Of a DNA stretch of 33,839 nt, positions 15,272-22,831 are shown piece by piece. The stretch is from assembly GCA_009377645.1 (NCBI GenBank), contig WHTQ01000046.1, positions 1 through 33,839 on the forward strand. The letters run 5' to 3'. This DNA comes from Micromonosporaceae bacterium (GTDB taxonomy: Bacteria; Actinomycetota; Actinomycetes; Mycobacteriales; Micromonosporaceae). The notes beneath the pieces are model-generated. The model saw only the letters and a program-made list of their open reading frames with translations. It made no database searches and was not told where the DNA came from. How positions within the stretch are numbered: the stretch's first letter is position 1; every line of letters starts with the position of its first letter. A program made the position numbers and the translations under genes.

Positions 15272-16618
15272 TCAGGGGGTCGGCCGCAACCCCTGGTCGG
15301 CCATCCGCTCGATCACCTGGGCCGCCTCGCTGAACCCGATCACCAGCACACCGTCCGGCCGGCTGGCGATGATCTCGTCGACCAGGCGGGCCAGCCCCGG
15401 GACCGGCGCGCCGTCCTCCTCCGGGACGCCGTAGGTCAGCAGCGCGATGTCGGCGGTGGGCACCCCGAACCCGAGCAGCGAGTCGCGGGCGTTGGCCTGC
15501 AGGCCGCGGCCGTACGCGTCGTCCCGGGCGACGATCGTGACCCGGGCCACCCCGTCCCGGAGCATGATGTCGGCCAGCGCCGCCCCCTGCAGCTCGTCGG
15601 ACGGGGCGGTGCGGAAGTAGTAGCCGTCGTGGTCGGCGTTGCTCAGGCTCGCTTCGGTGTTGGACGGGGAGAACATGATCCGCTTCGCCGCCGCCGCGTC
15701 CGCCATGATCGCCTCGGCCTCGCTGGAGGCGGCCGGGCCGATGATCACGTGCACGCCGTCCTCGATGTGCGAGGCCAGCACCTCCCCGGCCACCTTCGGG
15801 CTGGTTTCGGTGTCCCCGTCCACCCACTCCACGTCCACCCCGAACACCCCGCCGGCGTCGTTGATCTCCGCCACCGCCAGCCGGGCGCCGGCGATCATCG
15901 GCGGGTACGCGATCGACAGGTCCCCGGTCTCGGGCAGCAGCCCGCCGAACGTAAGCGGCTCGATCTGGAGCCCGGGAGCGGTCGGGCGGGGCCCCGGCTC
16001 GGGCGGCTTGGCGGTGGTGGTCTCGGACGGGTCGCCGGACCCGACGAACTCGGTCTTGGCGTCGTCGAGCAGCCCGTCGGCGCCGAAATGCAGGGTGGCG
16101 TAGCTGGCGGTGGCCGGCTGCCCGAGGTCGGTCAGCCCGCCCCGGCGCAGCGATACCCCTTGGTAGGCCAGGTCTTCACCGTCGGCGGCCAGCTCCAGGC
16201 AGTCGGCCACGGTGTCGCACGGCTCGCCGCCGGTGGTGACGGTGGTGATGTAGTCGCGGACCACCTCCGGGTTCGGGGTGCCGGCCAGCTCGGCCGCCAG
16301 CGCACTGATCGCCACCGCGTCGTAGGTCTCCCCGGCGAACAGGAAGTCCGTCAGGTCTGGGTCCACCTCCCGCAGCCGGTTGGTGAACTCGGTCGGCATC
16401 TGGTTCAGCGGCGCGGTGCCCTTCATGCCGCGCAGCAGGGTCTGGTCGGCGAACTCGGCGGCGAACGAGTTCTGCATGGTGCCGTCGGTGCCGTAGAGGT
16501 GGACGGTCCGCTCCTCGTCGCCGGTCGGCTCCTCCGCCACCGGGACCGGGTCGCTGCAGCCGGCCAGCGCCAGGGTCGCCGCGGCGGCGGTCACCACCAG
16601 GCGGCGGAACGAGCGCAT
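15272..16618 (-). CDS. Lipoprotein, type I periplasmic-binding protein with lobes in circularly permuted order
   Basis: A 448-residue lipoprotein with signal peptide 1-20 and lipobox L-A-G-C21. The rest resembles branched-chain amino acid or amide binding proteins, but in swapped order. Residues 38-193 (HLYGTDGTMQNSF, RGMKGTAP, GETYDAVAISALAAE, a Cys134/Cys140 pair, GEDLAYQGVSL) correspond to the part that normally forms the second half. A Pro/Thr linker (194-216) follows. Residues 217-448 (GGLLPETGDLSIAYPPMIAGARLAVAEIN in two pieces, VIIGPAASSE, YYFRTAPSDELQGAALAD, VARDDAYGRGL) correspond to the usual first half, ending in QGLRPTP, where a normal protein would run on into the GTDG segment. 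The ATG at 16618 is fixed by the signal peptide. No LivHMGF permease or ATPase genes are in the window, so it is an orphan receptor. Confidence 0.87.
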   Translation of the reverse strand: MRSFRRLVVTAAAATLALAGCSDPVPVAEEPTGDEERTVHLYGTDGTMQNSFAAEFADQTLLRGMKGTAPLNQMPTEFTNRLREVDPDLTDFLFAGETYDAVAISALAAELAGTPNPEVVRDYITTVTTGGEPCDTVADCLELAADGEDLAYQGVSLRRGGLTDLGQPATASYATLHFGADGLLDDAKTEFVGSGDPSETTTAKPPEPGPRPTAPGLQIEPLTFGGLLPETGDLSIAYPPMIAGARLAVAEINDAGGVFGVDVEWVDGDTETSPKVAGEVLASHIEDGVHVIIGPAASSEAEAIMADAAAAKRIMFSPSNTEASLSNADHDGYYFRTAPSDELQGAALADIMLRDGVARVTIVARDDAYGRGLQANARDSLLGFGVPTADIALLTYGVPEEDGAPVPGLARLVDEIIASRPDGVLVIGFSEAAQVIERMADQGLRPTP

Positions 16619-16723
16619 ATCGGCACCGACCTTTCTTGCAGGGCTCCGCCCGGCACGATAACCCGAAGCGGCCTTCAGAGACCAGTTACCGGGCTGGCTG
16701 CCGGTTGGCTTGACGGCCGGGCT

Positions 16724-16729
16724 TATCCT
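16724..16729 (+). promoter_or_regulatory. -10 hexamer TATCCT of a probable leaderless promoter
   Basis: TATCCT ends six bases before the GTG at 16736, and no ribosome site precedes that GTG. A TTGACG at 16710-16715 is too close (8 bases) to serve as its -35. Confidence 0.5.
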
Positions 16730-16735
16730 GCCCAG

Positions 16736-17131
16736 GTGGAGCCGTCGGCCGGCGCGTCCAGGGACGCGGCAGAGGTGCTGCGCCGCGCACTGGCCGGTCA
16801 GGGCGCGGCGGTGGCGGGCGCGTTCGACGCGGTCGTGGACCGGGCCGGGATGGCGGGGGCGTATGACGTCGCCTGGTGCCTGGCCGCGGCCACGGTCGGC
16901 GGGGACCTGGCACCGGGGGCGTGGAGCCTGGACTTTCCGGACATCGAGGATGCCGCGTACGAGGCGCGCTGGGTGGCCCGGTTCCTCAGCGCGTACGCGA
17001 ACGCCGACGCCTCCACCGGGGCGGCGCTGTTCCGGGCCGCCCAGGCCGACGGGCACCTGTCCAACTGCCTGCACACGCTGGCCGGCTCGGCCGCCGCCAC
17101 GGTCCGCCGCCGGGTACCGGATCGTCTCTGA
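16736..17131 (+). CDS. Small hypothetical protein, function unknown
   Basis: A 131-residue, Ala-rich, mostly helical soluble protein, divergent from the binding lipoprotein. I recognise no family. Visible points are a Trp/Cys segment (AYDVAWCLAAATVGGDLAPG), an acidic aromatic stretch (WSLDFPDIEDAAYEARWVARFL) and a Cys/His pair near the end (SNCLHTL). It has no signal peptide or membrane helix. The GTG start is chosen for the leaderless-type TATCCT upstream and because coding bias begins there. The antitoxin remnant follows 49 bases downstream. Confidence 0.7.
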   Translation: MEPSAGASRDAAEVLRRALAGQGAAVAGAFDAVVDRAGMAGAYDVAWCLAAATVGGDLAPGAWSLDFPDIEDAAYEARWVARFLSAYANADASTGAALFRAAQADGHLSNCLHTLAGSAAATVRRRVPDRL

Positions 17132-17180
17132 GGGGACGGCCGGCGGTCACCGCCGCCTGGCCTGCTCGCGGAGCGTCTTC

Positions 17181-17282
17181 GTGAAGACGGCCCCCGAGAA
17201 CGCCCGCCGGATCCTCGCCGGGATCGAGGAGGTAGAGAGCGGGCGCGGACTGCCGCGGGACTTGATAGAGGTCGATGATTGA
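17181..17282 (+). pseudogene. C-terminal remnant of a YefM/Phd-type antitoxin
   Basis: The frame ending at 17282 reads VKTAPENARRILAGIEEVE and then SGRGLPRDLIEVDD. This matches the C-terminal third of YefM antitoxins, the part that wraps around YoeB (typical form SPANARRLLEAIE). The N-terminal DNA-binding and dimerisation domain, about 50 residues, is not found in any frame upstream, where the previous gene ends at 17131. A GTG at 17181 with GGAG at 17170-17173 would give a 33-residue mini-antitoxin, so it may still be expressed. The TGA overlaps the toxin start (TTGA), the usual coupling for this family. It is either a decayed gene or a minimal functional antitoxin. Confidence 0.7.
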
Positions 17283-17539
17283 TCATCGTCTTCTCGACCG
17301 ACGCCTGGGACGACTACGTGCGCTGGCAGACTGAGGATCGCAAGGTGGCGAAGCGCATCAACGAGCTGATCAAAGACATCCAGCGGCATGGTCACCAGGG
17401 CGTCGGCAAGCCCGAACTATTCCGGCACGAGTTCTCCGGGTACTGGTCGCGAAGGATCACCCACGAGCACCGGCTGGTCTACAAGATCACCGACAGCGAG
17501 CTGCGGGTCGTCGCCTGCCGGTACCACTACCAGCGATGA
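17279..17539 (+). CDS. yoeB: YoeB-family ribosome-dependent mRNA interferase toxin
   Basis: An 86-residue toxin that, in the family, binds the 70S ribosome and cuts mRNA in the A site. It aligns without gaps to E. coli YoeB over its whole length, including WDDYVRWQ, KRINELIKDI and SGYWSRRITHEHRLVY. All three known catalytic positions are kept at the same numbers: Glu46, Arg65 and His83. It begins at TTG 17279, overlapping the antitoxin TGA, with AGAGG at 17267-17271. GC content and codon choice look lower and more mixed than in the neighbouring genes, which suggests horizontal origin. An intact toxin next to a truncated antitoxin is the odd point. The toxin stop is 64 bases from serS. Confidence 0.93.
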   Translation: MIIVFSTDAWDDYVRWQTEDRKVAKRINELIKDIQRHGHQGVGKPELFRHEFSGYWSRRITHEHRLVYKITDSELRVVACRYHYQR

Positions 17540-17591
17540 TCCGACCGAACACCGCAGGGATATCCGCTCGTAGCCACCGGTGGCGGCCGGA

Positions 17592-17597
17592 TAGGCT
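17592..17597 (+). promoter_or_regulatory. -10 hexamer TAGGCT of a probable leaderless serS promoter
   Basis: TAGGCT is followed by six bases and the serS GTG at 17604. There is no ribosome site in those six bases. This gives serS its own promoter, separate from the toxin locus. Confidence 0.6.
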
Positions 17598-17603
17598 GCC
17601 GGC

Positions 17604-18863
17604 GTGATCGACCTGCGACTGCTCCGGGAGGACCCGGACGCGCTCCGTGCCAGCCAGGCCGCCCGGGGGGAACCGCCGGAGGCGGTCGACGCGCTGCTGG
17701 CGGCCGACGCGTCCCGGCGGGAGGCGGTGCAGCGGTTCGAGGCGCTGCGGGCCGAGCAGAGGCAGCTCTCGAAGCGGTTGCCGGCCGCCACCGGAGACGA
17801 GAAGGCCGCCCTGGTCGCGCGTACCCGGGAGCTGTCGGCGCAGGTGAAGGCCGCCGAGGCGGAGGCTGGCGCGGAGGAGGCGGGGCTGCGGGCGGCCCAC
17901 CTGGCGGTCCCGAACCTGGTCGAGCCGGGGGTGCCGGCCGGCGGCGAGGAGAACTTCGCGGTGCTGCGCGAGGTCGGCACCCGGCCGAGCCTGCCGGAGC
18001 CCCGGGACCACCTGGAGCTGGGCGAGCGGCTGGGCGCGATCGACACCGAGCGGGGCGCGAAGGTCGCCGGGTCGCGGTTCTACTACCTGACCGGGGTCGG
18101 GGCGCTGCTGCAGCTCGGGCTGCTGCAGCTGGCGATGGCGCAGGCGGTGGAGAACGGCTTCCGCCCGATGATCACCCCGGCGCTGGTGAAGCCGGAGGCG
18201 ATGGAGGGCACCGGGTTCCTGGGCGCGCACGCCAGCGAGGTCTACCGGCTGGAGGCCGACGACCTCTACCTGGTCGGCACGTCCGAGGTGCCGCTGGCCG
18301 CGTACCACAGCGGGGAGATCCTCACCCTCGACGAACCGCGCCGGTACGCCGGCTGGTCGTCCTGCTTCCGCCGGGAGGCCGGGTCGCACGGCCGGGACGT
18401 ACGCGGGATCCTGCGGGTGCACCAGTTCGACAAGGTGGAGATGTTCGTGTTCTGCCGGCCGGAGCAGGCGCACGACGAGCACCTGCGGCTGCTGGCCGCC
18501 GAGGAGGAGCTGCTGACCCGGTTGGAGCTGCCCTACCGGGTGATCGATGTGGCCGCCGGCGACCTGGGCAGCAGCGCCGCCCGCAAGTACGACTGCGAGG
18601 CGTGGATCCCGTCCCAGGGCCGCTACCGGGAGGTCACCTCGACCTCGAACTGCACCACCTTCCAGGCTCGCCGGTTGGGAGTCCGGTATCGCGACCCGGC
18701 CGGCCGGCCGCAGGTGGCCGCCACGTTGAACGGCACCGCGGCCACCACCCGGTGGCTGATCCCGCTGCTGGAGAACCATCAGCAGCCGGACGGCTCGGTG
18801 CGCGTACCCAAGGCCCTGCAGCCCTACCTCGGCGGCCGCGACATCCTGGAGCCGACCGCCTGA
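17604..18863 (+). CDS. serS: Seryl-tRNA synthetase
   Basis: Charges tRNA-Ser (and tRNA-Sec where present) with serine in the cytoplasm. 419 residues, the normal length. An N-terminal tRNA-binding coiled-coil arm spans about residues 30-100. The class II catalytic core follows: motif 2 in [24 protein letters not shown] (given here over more than one element: [11 protein letters not shown], then [13 protein letters not shown]), the serine-site [10 protein letters not shown], and motif 3 [17 protein letters not shown]. It starts [18 protein letters not shown], the canonical beginning, so the GTG at 17604 is secure. It is followed by a HAD phosphatase gene in the same orientation, as I recall for Streptomyces. 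Confidence 0.98.
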   Translation: MIDLRLLREDPDALRASQAARGEPPEAVDALLAADASRREAVQRFEALRAEQRQLSKRLPAATGDEKAALVARTRELSAQVKAAEAEAGAEEAGLRAAHLAVPNLVEPGVPAGGEENFAVLREVGTRPSLPEPRDHLELGERLGAIDTERGAKVAGSRFYYLTGVGALLQLGLLQLAMAQAVENGFRPMITPALVKPEAMEGTGFLGAHASEVYRLEADDLYLVGTSEVPLAAYHSGEILTLDEPRRYAGWSSCFRREAGSHGRDVRGILRVHQFDKVEMFVFCRPEQAHDEHLRLLAAEEELLTRLELPYRVIDVAAGDLGSSAARKYDCEAWIPSQGRYREVTSTSNCTTFQARRLGVRYRDPAGRPQVAATLNGTAATTRWLIPLLENHQQPDGSVRVPKALQPYLGGRDILEPTA

Positions 18864-18924
18864 ACACCTGGCCGTGGGCGCCCGGGCGCGGTACGGTAGC
18901 TGCCCGCTGTCCACCAGGAGTGAC

Positions 18925-19749
18925 ATGATTCAACGTCCCGGGTTACCGAAGCTGGTCGCCACCGACCTCGACGGCACCATCGTGCGCAGCGACGACACGG
19001 TCTCCGCGGACACGCACGAGGTGCTGGCCCGGGTCCGGGCGGCCGGGGTGCCAGTGGTCGGCGCGACCGGCCGGGGGCCGCGGCTGCTGGACCTGACCCG
19101 GGAGAACCTGCCGGCGGCCGGGCACCTGGTGATGGCCGGCGGCGGCCGGGTGCTGGACGTGACGAACGGGGTGCCGGTCACGCTCGCCGACCACCAGCTG
19201 GCTGGGCCGGCGGTGGCGCGGTTGCTGGACACGCTGGAGGCGGCGGCCGGGCCGCTGCGGGTGATGGTGGAGGCGCTCGACCACCCGTACGCGCCACTGT
19301 GGGGGGACCTGGACCCGAACTGGCCGTGGCCGCAGCGGGTGGTGCCCAAACCCCGCGCGGAGGCGCTGGCCGGGCCGGTGATCAAGGCGTTCGTGCAGGC
19401 GGACGGCGGCGCCGACCCGGATGCGCTGCTGGCGCTGGCCCGCCGGGTGGTGCCGCCGAGCGCCGCCAGCCTGACCCAGGCCGGGCTCGGGTTCGTGGAG
19501 ATCTGCCCACCGGGGGTGGACAAGGCCTCCGGGCTGGCGGTGGTGGCCGAGGCGCTCGGAGTGGACCCGGCCGACGTGCTGGTGTTCGGCGACATGCCCA
19601 ACGACGTGCCGATGTTCCGGTGGGCGGGCTGGGGCCGGGTGGCGGTCGGCAACGCGCACCCGCGCGTGCTAGAACTGGCCGACGAGGTTACCGGCACCAA
19701 TGACCAGGATGGGGTGGCGGTGTGGCTGGACCGGCTGCTGTCCCGATAA
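18925..19749 (+). CDS. HAD-superfamily hydrolase, Cof/subfamily IIB type
   Basis: A 274-residue predicted phosphatase acting on small phosphorylated metabolites. Motif I is ATDLDGTIVRSDD with nucleophile Asp14 and acid/base Asp16. Motif II is GATGRGPR. The motif III Lys is in DKASGL, and motif IV is FGDMPNDVPMF. A large C2-type cap lies between motifs II and III, as in Cof-like enzymes. The ATG at 18925 is chosen for CAGGAG at 18915-18920 and because the family begins here. An in-frame GTG at 18874 would leave a long non-conserved lead. TACGGT at 18892-18897 is a possible -10. The TAA stop is reused in the next promoter hexamer. Confidence 0.92.
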   Translation: MIQRPGLPKLVATDLDGTIVRSDDTVSADTHEVLARVRAAGVPVVGATGRGPRLLDLTRENLPAAGHLVMAGGGRVLDVTNGVPVTLADHQLAGPAVARLLDTLEAAAGPLRVMVEALDHPYAPLWGDLDPNWPWPQRVVPKPRAEALAGPVIKAFVQADGGADPDALLALARRVVPPSAASLTQAGLGFVEICPPGVDKASGLAVVAEALGVDPADVLVFGDMPNDVPMFRWAGWGRVAVGNAHPRVLELADEVTGTNDQDGVAVWLDRLLSR

Positions 19750-19752
19750 CGT
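19747..19752 (+). promoter_or_regulatory. -10 hexamer TAACGT built on the upstream stop codon
   Basis: The first three bases are the TAA stop of the HAD gene. The hexamer is followed by six bases and the ATG of the OsmC gene at 19759, without a ribosome site. Probable leaderless promoter. Confidence 0.45.
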
Positions 19753-19758
19753 GTGTGC

Positions 19759-20187
19759 ATGGCTATCCGTAACGCATCCGCCCGCTGGACGGGCACGCTC
19801 ACTGAGGGGTCCGGAGTCCTGCGCACCGGCAAGGGCGGGTACGAGGGACCGTACTCGTTCCGTTCCCGGTTCGAGGAGGGCGACGGCACGAATCCGGAGG
19901 AGCTGATCGGCGCGGCACACGCCGGCTGCTTCTCGATGGCGCTGTCCAAAGTGCTCGCCGACGCCGGGCACCCGCCGACCTCGGTGGAGACCACCGCGGC
20001 GGTGCGGTTCGAGAAGACCGACGCCGGGTTCACCGTGACCCAGATCGCGCTGGACACGGTCGGGGACGTGCCGGGCATCGACTCGGCTGAGTTCGGCAAG
20101 CACGCGGAGGCGGCCAAGGCGAACTGCCCGATCTCCCGGCTGCTGGCACCCGGCACCGAGATCACGCTGTCCGCCCGCCTCGCCTGA
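19759..20187 (+). CDS. osmC: OsmC-family organic hydroperoxide reductase
   Basis: A 142-residue thiol peroxidase predicted to reduce organic hydroperoxides in the cytoplasm. It has both reactive cysteines of the family: Cys57 in AAHAGCFSMALS and Cys123 in KANCPISRLL. The N-terminal TGTLTEGSGVL and the GTNPEELIGAAHAGC segment are typical of the OsmC rather than the Ohr branch. The ATG at 19759 is chosen over the GTG at 19753 because homologues start MAIRNASA-like. Nothing in the promoter shows an OhrR-type operator. Confidence 0.93.
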   Translation: MAIRNASARWTGTLTEGSGVLRTGKGGYEGPYSFRSRFEEGDGTNPEELIGAAHAGCFSMALSKVLADAGHPPTSVETTAAVRFEKTDAGFTVTQIALDTVGDVPGIDSAEFGKHAEAAKANCPISRLLAPGTEITLSARLA

Positions 20188-20214
20188 CCGCCCCATCCGG
20201 GGGAAAGGGTTCGC

Positions 20215-20568
20215 GTGCCGATGGAGATGACCCGGGACCGGTTCGAGGAGCTGGTCCGGGACGCGCTCGACCAGGTGCCAGAGGACCTGCTGAACCTGAT
20301 GGACAACGTCGTGGTGCTGGTGGAGGACGAGTCACCCGACGGGGAGGGCGAGCTGCTCGGCCTGTACGAGGGGCACGCGCTCACCGAGCGGGGCTGGCAC
20401 TACGGTGGCGTGCTGCCCGACCGGATCATGATCTACCGGAACCCGATCCTGCGGATCTGCGACTCTGAGGACGACGTGATCGAGGAGGTCGCGATCACCG
20501 TGGTGCACGAGATCGCGCACCACTTCGGCATCGACGATGACCGGTTGCACGAGCTCGGCTGGGCCTGA
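20215..20568 (+). CDS. Small zincin-like metallopeptidase-family protein
   Basis: A 117-residue protein with the zinc-protease motif HEIAHHFGID (H98-E-x-x-H102) close to its C-terminus, as in the actinobacterial metallopeptidase family formerly called DUF1025. An N-terminal helix (MTRDRFEELVRDALDQVP) and an acidic strand (NVVVLVEDE) precede it. The protein is so short that the third zinc ligand probably comes from Asp107 or a nearby residue. Substrate unknown, and true proteolysis is unproven for the family. GTG 20215 follows GGGAAAGGG (20201-20209) by five bases. The ATG at 20221 is a possible alternative. It converges on pheA with 22 bases between stops. Confidence 0.88.
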   Translation: MPMEMTRDRFEELVRDALDQVPEDLLNLMDNVVVLVEDESPDGEGELLGLYEGHALTERGWHYGGVLPDRIMIYRNPILRICDSEDDVIEEVAITVVHEIAHHFGIDDDRLHELGWA

Positions 20569-20590
20569 TCCTGCCTGGCTGCCCGGCCGC

Positions 20591-21592
20591 TCAGGAGAGG
20601 GCGCCGTCCCGGACCCGGGCCAGCCAGGCCACGGCGTCGGCGTAGTCCGGGTCGGACAGGCCGGGCGGCGCCGGGACCGGGGCGTCGGCGCCGTCGCCGT
20701 CGCCGCCCAGCAGCCGGTGCCGCGGGTAGGAGCCGAGGAACCGGACGTCGGCGCAGATCCGGCGCAGCCCCCGCAGCGCCTCGCCGACCCGGGCCTCGGC
20801 CACGTGGCCGGCACAGTCGAGGAAGAACACGTACCGGCCGAGCCGCTCCCCGGTGGGGCGGGACTCGATCCGGGTCAGGTTGACCCCGCGTACGGCCAGC
20901 TCCATCAGCACCGACAGCAGCGCACCAACCCGGTCGTGTGCGATGTAGACGGCCAGGGAGGTAAGGTCGTCGCCGGTCGGCTCGGTCGCCGGGGCGGGCC
21001 GGGTGACCAGCGCGAACCGGGTGACCGCGTCCGGGTGATCGGCGATCTTGTCGGCCAGCACGGTCAGCCGGTGGCGGGGAGGTGCGGTCGGCGCGCAGAC
21101 CGCCGCGTCGGCGCCGCCGCTGGCCGCGCTGGCCGCGGCCGCGCCGTTGGACGGGGCGTCGACCACGGTCGCGTCCGGCAGGTGACCGGCCAGCCAGCGG
21201 CGGCACTGGAGGGCCGCCTGCGGGTGGGCGGCCACCGTCCGCACCGATTCCAACGGAATCGGGTCGCCGGCCGCCAGCACGAACTCCACCGGCAGGACCA
21301 CCTCCCGCGCGATCGTCAGCGGGTCGCCGGTGGCCAGCTCGTCCAGGGTGACCCCGACCGCGCCGCCGATCGAGCTCTCCAGCGGCACGAGTGCGGCGTC
21401 GGCCTCGCCGGCCCGGACCGCGTCCAGCGCCTCCGGCACGCTCCGGGCGGGGGTACGGATGCCGCGCTCGCCGGCCGGCAGGGTCCGCAGGGCCTGCTCG
21501 GAGAAGGTTCCCTCCGGCCCCAGGTAGACGAACCGCGTCGCTGGCTCAGCGGGTCGGTCCCGGCGCTCAGCTGCGGGTGACAGTTCCGGCAT
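20591..21592 (-). CDS. pheA: Prephenate dehydratase with ACT domain
   Basis: Converts prephenate to phenylpyruvate in phenylalanine synthesis. It has 333 residues, without a chorismate mutase part. The catalytic domain begins FVYLGPEGTFSEQAL (21-35) and has PLESSIGG (70-77), SNGAAAA (148-154) and the essential T191-R-F. An ACT regulatory domain follows, with GALLSVLMELAVRGVNLT and the ESRP motif (243-246) used in phenylalanine feedback. After the ACT domain a tail of about 42 residues is acidic and Gly/Pro-rich and not part of the core family. The ATG at 21592 is chosen because the conserved region starts 20 residues in. A TAAGCT hexamer seven bases upstream suggests a leaderless start. Confidence 0.96.
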   Translation of the reverse strand: MPELSPAAERRDRPAEPATRFVYLGPEGTFSEQALRTLPAGERGIRTPARSVPEALDAVRAGEADAALVPLESSIGGAVGVTLDELATGDPLTIAREVVLPVEFVLAAGDPIPLESVRTVAAHPQAALQCRRWLAGHLPDATVVDAPSNGAAAASAASGGADAAVCAPTAPPRHRLTVLADKIADHPDAVTRFALVTRPAPATEPTGDDLTSLAVYIAHDRVGALLSVLMELAVRGVNLTRIESRPTGERLGRYVFFLDCAGHVAEARVGEALRGLRRICADVRFLGSYPRHRLLGGDGDGADAPVPAPPGLSDPDYADAVAWLARVRDGALS

Positions 21593-21597
21593 ACCGG

Positions 21598-22101
21598 TCA
21601 GCTTACGCAGCTGGCGGCGTCCCGGATGCCGGGCGGGGCCTGGATCCGCACCTCCACGGTGCAGACGTCGGTGCCGGCGGTGACCAGCTCCAGGTCGCCG
21701 TCCTCGCCCCGGGTCACCACCTGCAGCGGGTCCAGGTCGGGCACGTTCACCACTGCGTACTGCCAGGTGTCGGCGCACAGCGGACCCTCCACGACCTCCG
21801 CCTCGGCGCCCGTGCCCAGCACCTCCTCATCCCGCAGCAGGTCGAGCACCTCCTCCCCGTCCGGCTGCCCGGCGCAGTCGGTCGCCGCCCCCTCGGCGGG
21901 ACTCAGGCCCGGGCCGCCGGACGGGCCGATCGCGGTGTTCGGCGGGAAGGCGGGTGAGCTGGCGCCGGTGGTGGGTGCTCCGGAGCCGGCCGGGCCGCGC
22001 GGGTCGTCGTCCAGCCCGGGCGGCGGGCCGCAGCCGGCCAGCAGCAGGGCACCTACCGGCAGCAGCGCGGCGAGGCGGGCGAGGGGGCGCACACATCTCA
22101 T
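21598..22101 (-). CDS. Putative lipoprotein, function unknown
   Basis: A 167-residue secreted lipoprotein. The signal peptide has a basic start (MRCVRPLARLA), a hydrophobic core and lipobox L-L-A-G-C24. A Gly/Pro/Ser/Thr-rich linker of about 45 residues is followed by a compact domain with two or three Cys. The domain has EEVLDLLRDEEVLGTGAEAEVV, ADTWQYAVVNVPDLDPLQVVT and VCTVEVRIQAPPGIRDAASCV, pieces that suggest a small beta-rich extracellular fold. I do not recognise the family. The ATG at 22101 is chosen because it starts the signal peptide. It ends five bases before the pheA start on the same strand. Confidence 0.8.
   Translation of the reverse strand: MRCVRPLARLAALLPVGALLLAGCGPPPGLDDDPRGPAGSGAPTTGASSPAFPPNTAIGPSGGPGLSPAEGAATDCAGQPDGEEVLDLLRDEEVLGTGAEAEVVEGPLCADTWQYAVVNVPDLDPLQVVTRGEDGDLELVTAGTDVCTVEVRIQAPPGIRDAASCVS
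21600..21605 (-). promoter_or_regulatory. -10 hexamer TAAGCT of a probable leaderless pheA promoter
   Basis: On the minus strand TAAGCT is followed by seven bases and the pheA ATG. The hexamer lies over the last codons of the lipoprotein gene and ends on the first base of its TGA. No ribosome site is visible between. Confidence 0.45.
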
Positions 22102-22187
22102 CGTATGGGCTGGCACCGGCCGGCGGTACCCGTGGCGGGCGGCGGGACCGGTACGGGAGCTCGCGGTCAGGTCCGGGCGAGCTCGGG

Positions 22188-22760
22188 TCAGATCCGGGCG
22201 AAGAAGGTCAGCGATCCGGTCACGGTCGCGTCGCCCCACAGCGGCGTGGCGATCGCGTCCATCGTGGAGACTGACTGGTTGTCCGGGCACGCGACCCGCA
22301 TCAACCCGCGGGCCAGCCGGCCGGATGAGATCGCGAGCAGCGGCGGGATCTTGTCGGCCTCGGCGCTGTCCAGCTTGTCAACGGACTCGGTGAAGTCGAC
22401 CAGGTCCACCACCGCGTCCCGCAGCCGCCGGCCGCGGGCGGCGCTCAGGTCCTCGAGCCCGATCAGCTCGGCGCAGGCGGTGGAGGCGGCCACGATCACG
22501 CCGCTGGCGTCCAGGACCAGGCTCGGCTCCGGAGCCGCCGCGACCACCGCGGCCCACCGCTGGAGGCTCCCGCCGGCGGCCGTCCGGCCCCCGGCCGCCG
22601 GGGCGGCGGTCTTGCTCGCGCGCGGGTCGGCTCCGGTGCGGACCGGCGAAGGCCGGCGCCGGCCACCCGCATCCGCCGGGATCGGCTCGGGCTGGTCGGG
22701 TCGGATCGGTCGATCGGGTAGGCGAGCGCCCTCAGTCAGCGAGAGCTCGACGTGGGGCAC
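22188..22760 (-). CDS. Single-PAS-domain protein
   Basis: A 190-residue soluble protein. Residues 1-62 are Pro/Arg/Ala-rich and disordered. Residues 65-190 form one PAS-like domain: LQRWAAVVAAAPEPSLVLDASGVIVAAS in two strands, then CAELIGLEDLSAARGRRL, and a final MDAIATPLWGDATVTGSLTFFARI strand set. No output domain follows, so it probably works by binding another protein, and no ligand residue can be named. The GTG at 22760 has GGAGG five bases upstream (complement of 22766-22770). It lies between the lipoprotein and the NERD gene on the same strand. Confidence 0.8.
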   Translation of the reverse strand: MPHVELSLTEGARLPDRPIRPDQPEPIPADAGGRRRPSPVRTGADPRASKTAAPAAGGRTAAGGSLQRWAAVVAAAPEPSLVLDASGVIVAASTACAELIGLEDLSAARGRRLRDAVVDLVDFTESVDKLDSAEADKIPPLLAISSGRLARGLMRVACPDNQSVSTMDAIATPLWGDATVTGSLTFFARI

Positions 22761-22831
22761 GCGCGCCTCCTATCTGCACCCAGTCCGAACGGCGCGACGG
22801 AGCAGCCCGGCTCCGGCCGTTTCGACCGAGG

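Noticed and set aside
15272-16618. The binding lipoprotein as a frameshifted or chimeric fragment of two genes
   Set aside because: The frame is unbroken from signal peptide to stop, both halves are complete and complementary, and no remaining copy of either half lies nearby. Circular permutation explains it better.
14993-16618. The lipoprotein and the FtsX-type ABC operon as one branched-chain amino acid importer
   Set aside because: The ATPases and permeases are of the MacB/FtsX export type, not LivHMGF, and an inverted repeat and the small repeat gene separate them.
16710-16715. TTGACG as a -35 for the gene at 16736
   Set aside because: It is only 8 bases from the TATCCT hexamer, far too close for a functional pair.
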